DNA from: Asparagopsis taxiformis
Lineage: Eukaryota > Rhodophyta > Florideophyceae > Bonnemaisoniales > Bonnemaisoniaceae
DNA: 64,000 nucleotides
Direction of reading: 5' to 3'
Assembly (NCBI GenBank): GCA_030407315.1
Contig: JALQPE010000176.1
Location: forward strand, 124,001 to 188,000
The notes under the pieces are model-generated. The model saw only the letters and a list, made by a program, of their open reading frames with translations. It did no database searches and was not told where the DNA came from. The translations under genes were made by a program, and so were the position numbers. The number at the start of each line of letters is the position of its first letter. The first letter of the stretch is position 1. Positions 63,191-64,000 of the stretch are shown one piece after another.

Positions 63191-63498
63191 GGCGAGCGCG
63201 CAGCGGTTGTGGCAGGAGGATCAAATTGAGGACGATCGGAGCGGGCGATGGAGCGATGTTGTAGCAAAAGTGTACACAATTTTTAATGATATTAATCGAA
63301 AAATTTAGGAGGATGCACGACACACATTGCAAAGCGCTACATTTCACTTTACGCACTATTATAGCTTGCGACTCGGACGCTTGTGTCTGTCTGTCTACCT
63401 CTACAATCGCTTGCTCGAGCAAGCATGCAAGGCACGCAGCAGTGTGCCGAAATCTGTGCAGGACGGAAAAGGGGAGGGTGGCGCGAGCAGAAGGCAAG
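63191..63498. other. Intergenic region before the edge gene
   Basis: I see nothing recognisable; it contains the uS4m promoter. Confidence 0.5.
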
Positions 63499-64000
63499 TT
63501 AGATGTGTGATTTAAAAGTGCATTGGGCGGGCAAATGTCCCTTGCGACCGCATATACAAAGCGGAACATGATTGCCCTCTCCCATGTACAACGTATGATC
63601 GAGGACAGCGCAAGAACGACGTGAAATGTCTTCAAAAGTCTTGCCTGCCTTTTCATACTCCTGCTGCGAACATGAAGCGAGCAGTTTGTCGAGCACTTCC
63701 TGTGTTGCAACGAGCTGACCGATCGAGTCCTCTCGGGAAAGGAATTTAGAAATTTGATCAAAGTGCGGCGGAATTGAACCTCCACGCCGACAACAGAGAG
63801 CCCACGCTTGCCACGAAGCAAACATGTAGGACCATACGGCGGTAATTGCCACGGAAGCGGTACAATCTGGAGCGGTCGACGTTTCAATCAGCTCCACGAG
63901 TCGCTTGGCAGCGTGCGAAAGACGAAACTGCGAATTGATATCAAATCCGTTGAGCGCTGTGAGTTCGGCCAGAAACTGCGCATCCTCCTCTGCGGTGCGC
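63499..64000 (-). CDS. C-terminal part of an unknown protein (runs off the window)
   Basis: The open frame continues past 64000, so the start is outside the window. At least 166 C-terminal residues are visible. The tail ends CICGRKGHLPAQC, which resembles a zinc knuckle (CX1CX4HX4C rather than the standard CX2CX4HX4C). Earlier residues are helical with Cys/Trp-rich spots (YMFASWQAWALCC). No enzyme domain is seen. I cannot assign it. Confidence 0.6.
   Translation of the reverse strand, partial: RTAEEDAQFLAELTALNGFDINSQFRLSHAAKRLVELIETSTAPDCTASVAITAVWSYMFASWQAWALCCRRGGSIPPHFDQISKFLSREDSIGQLVATQEVLDKLLASCSQQEYEKAGKTFEDISRRSCAVLDHTLYMGEGNHVPLCICGRKGHLPAQCTFKSHI

Noticed and set aside
63180..63887. 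235-codon minus-strand frame near the right edge
   Set aside because: Shifted-frame shadow over the edge gene and its flank; low-complexity C-terminal part and no motif.
1..64000. CRISPR arrays, tRNA or rRNA genes, viral insertions
   Set aside because: No regularly spaced direct repeats, no cloverleaf-type B-box signals that I could confirm, no rRNA-like stretches and no viral structural or replication genes recognised by eye.

Overview
The window is nuclear DNA from a eukaryote with a compact genome. Genes are mostly single-exon, and the few introns are short (about 55-180 bases) with GT-AG ends. It is probably an alga, and a red alga is my best guess. Supporting signs are a ribosome recycling factor with a transit-peptide-like leader, a plant GLB3-type truncated hemoglobin, a helicase-associated-repeat protein of a kind common in algae, a mitochondrial-type uS4, and clusters of intronless genes separated by AT-richer stretches. 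This is inference; no rRNA or organelle marker is present to settle it. I found no tRNA, rRNA or CRISPR array.

Layout. 0-2.7 kb: no convincing gene. 2.7-10 kb: a triple helicase-associated-repeat protein, a class B DnaJ (Hsp40) with heat-shock elements upstream, a Y-family DNA polymerase (iota-like) and a second DnaJ reduced to its C-terminal domains. 10.5-20.2 kb: SEC31, ribosome recycling factor, a CaMKK-like kinase with a PH-like domain, an unknown gene and a truncated hemoglobin. 20.5-27.3 kb: a small membrane protein, a two-exon inactive rhomboid-like protein, another membrane protein, BolA, a five-exon SPO11 and a coiled-coil protein. 29.4-35.4 kb: a disordered protein, a secreted FG-GAP beta-propeller protein and a coiled-coil protein. 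35.4-41.6 kb: an AT-rich, gene-poor interval with a 624-bp inverted-repeat element (MITE-like), exon-like fragments and a two-exon ROMO1/Mgr2-like gene. 41.6-52 kb: an unknown gene, a ZNF598/Hel2 collision-sensor E3 ligase, glycine decarboxylase P-protein and a three-exon glutamate dehydrogenase. 52.5-64 kb: ribosomal protein eS30, a MYST acetyltransferase, HemW, a signal-peptide/coiled-coil membrane protein, an unknown gene, phosphopantetheine adenylyltransferase, a small three-exon gene, ISCA2, mitochondrial uS4 and a gene running off the edge.

Several products act in the mitochondrion (GLDC, GDH, ISCA2, HemW, uS4m, a ROMO1-like protein, possibly BolA), and three concern iron-sulfur or heme handling (BolA, HemW, ISCA2), but the genes are scattered and separately transcribed, so I see no operon-like logic. 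I found no clearly new multi-gene system. The most interesting items are the MITE, the J-less DnaJ paralog, the PH-kinase fusion, the serine-less rhomboid, the GDH with a shortened antenna, and three spliced genes (SPO11, ROMO1-like, small mitochondrial-like protein) that single-frame scanning would miss.
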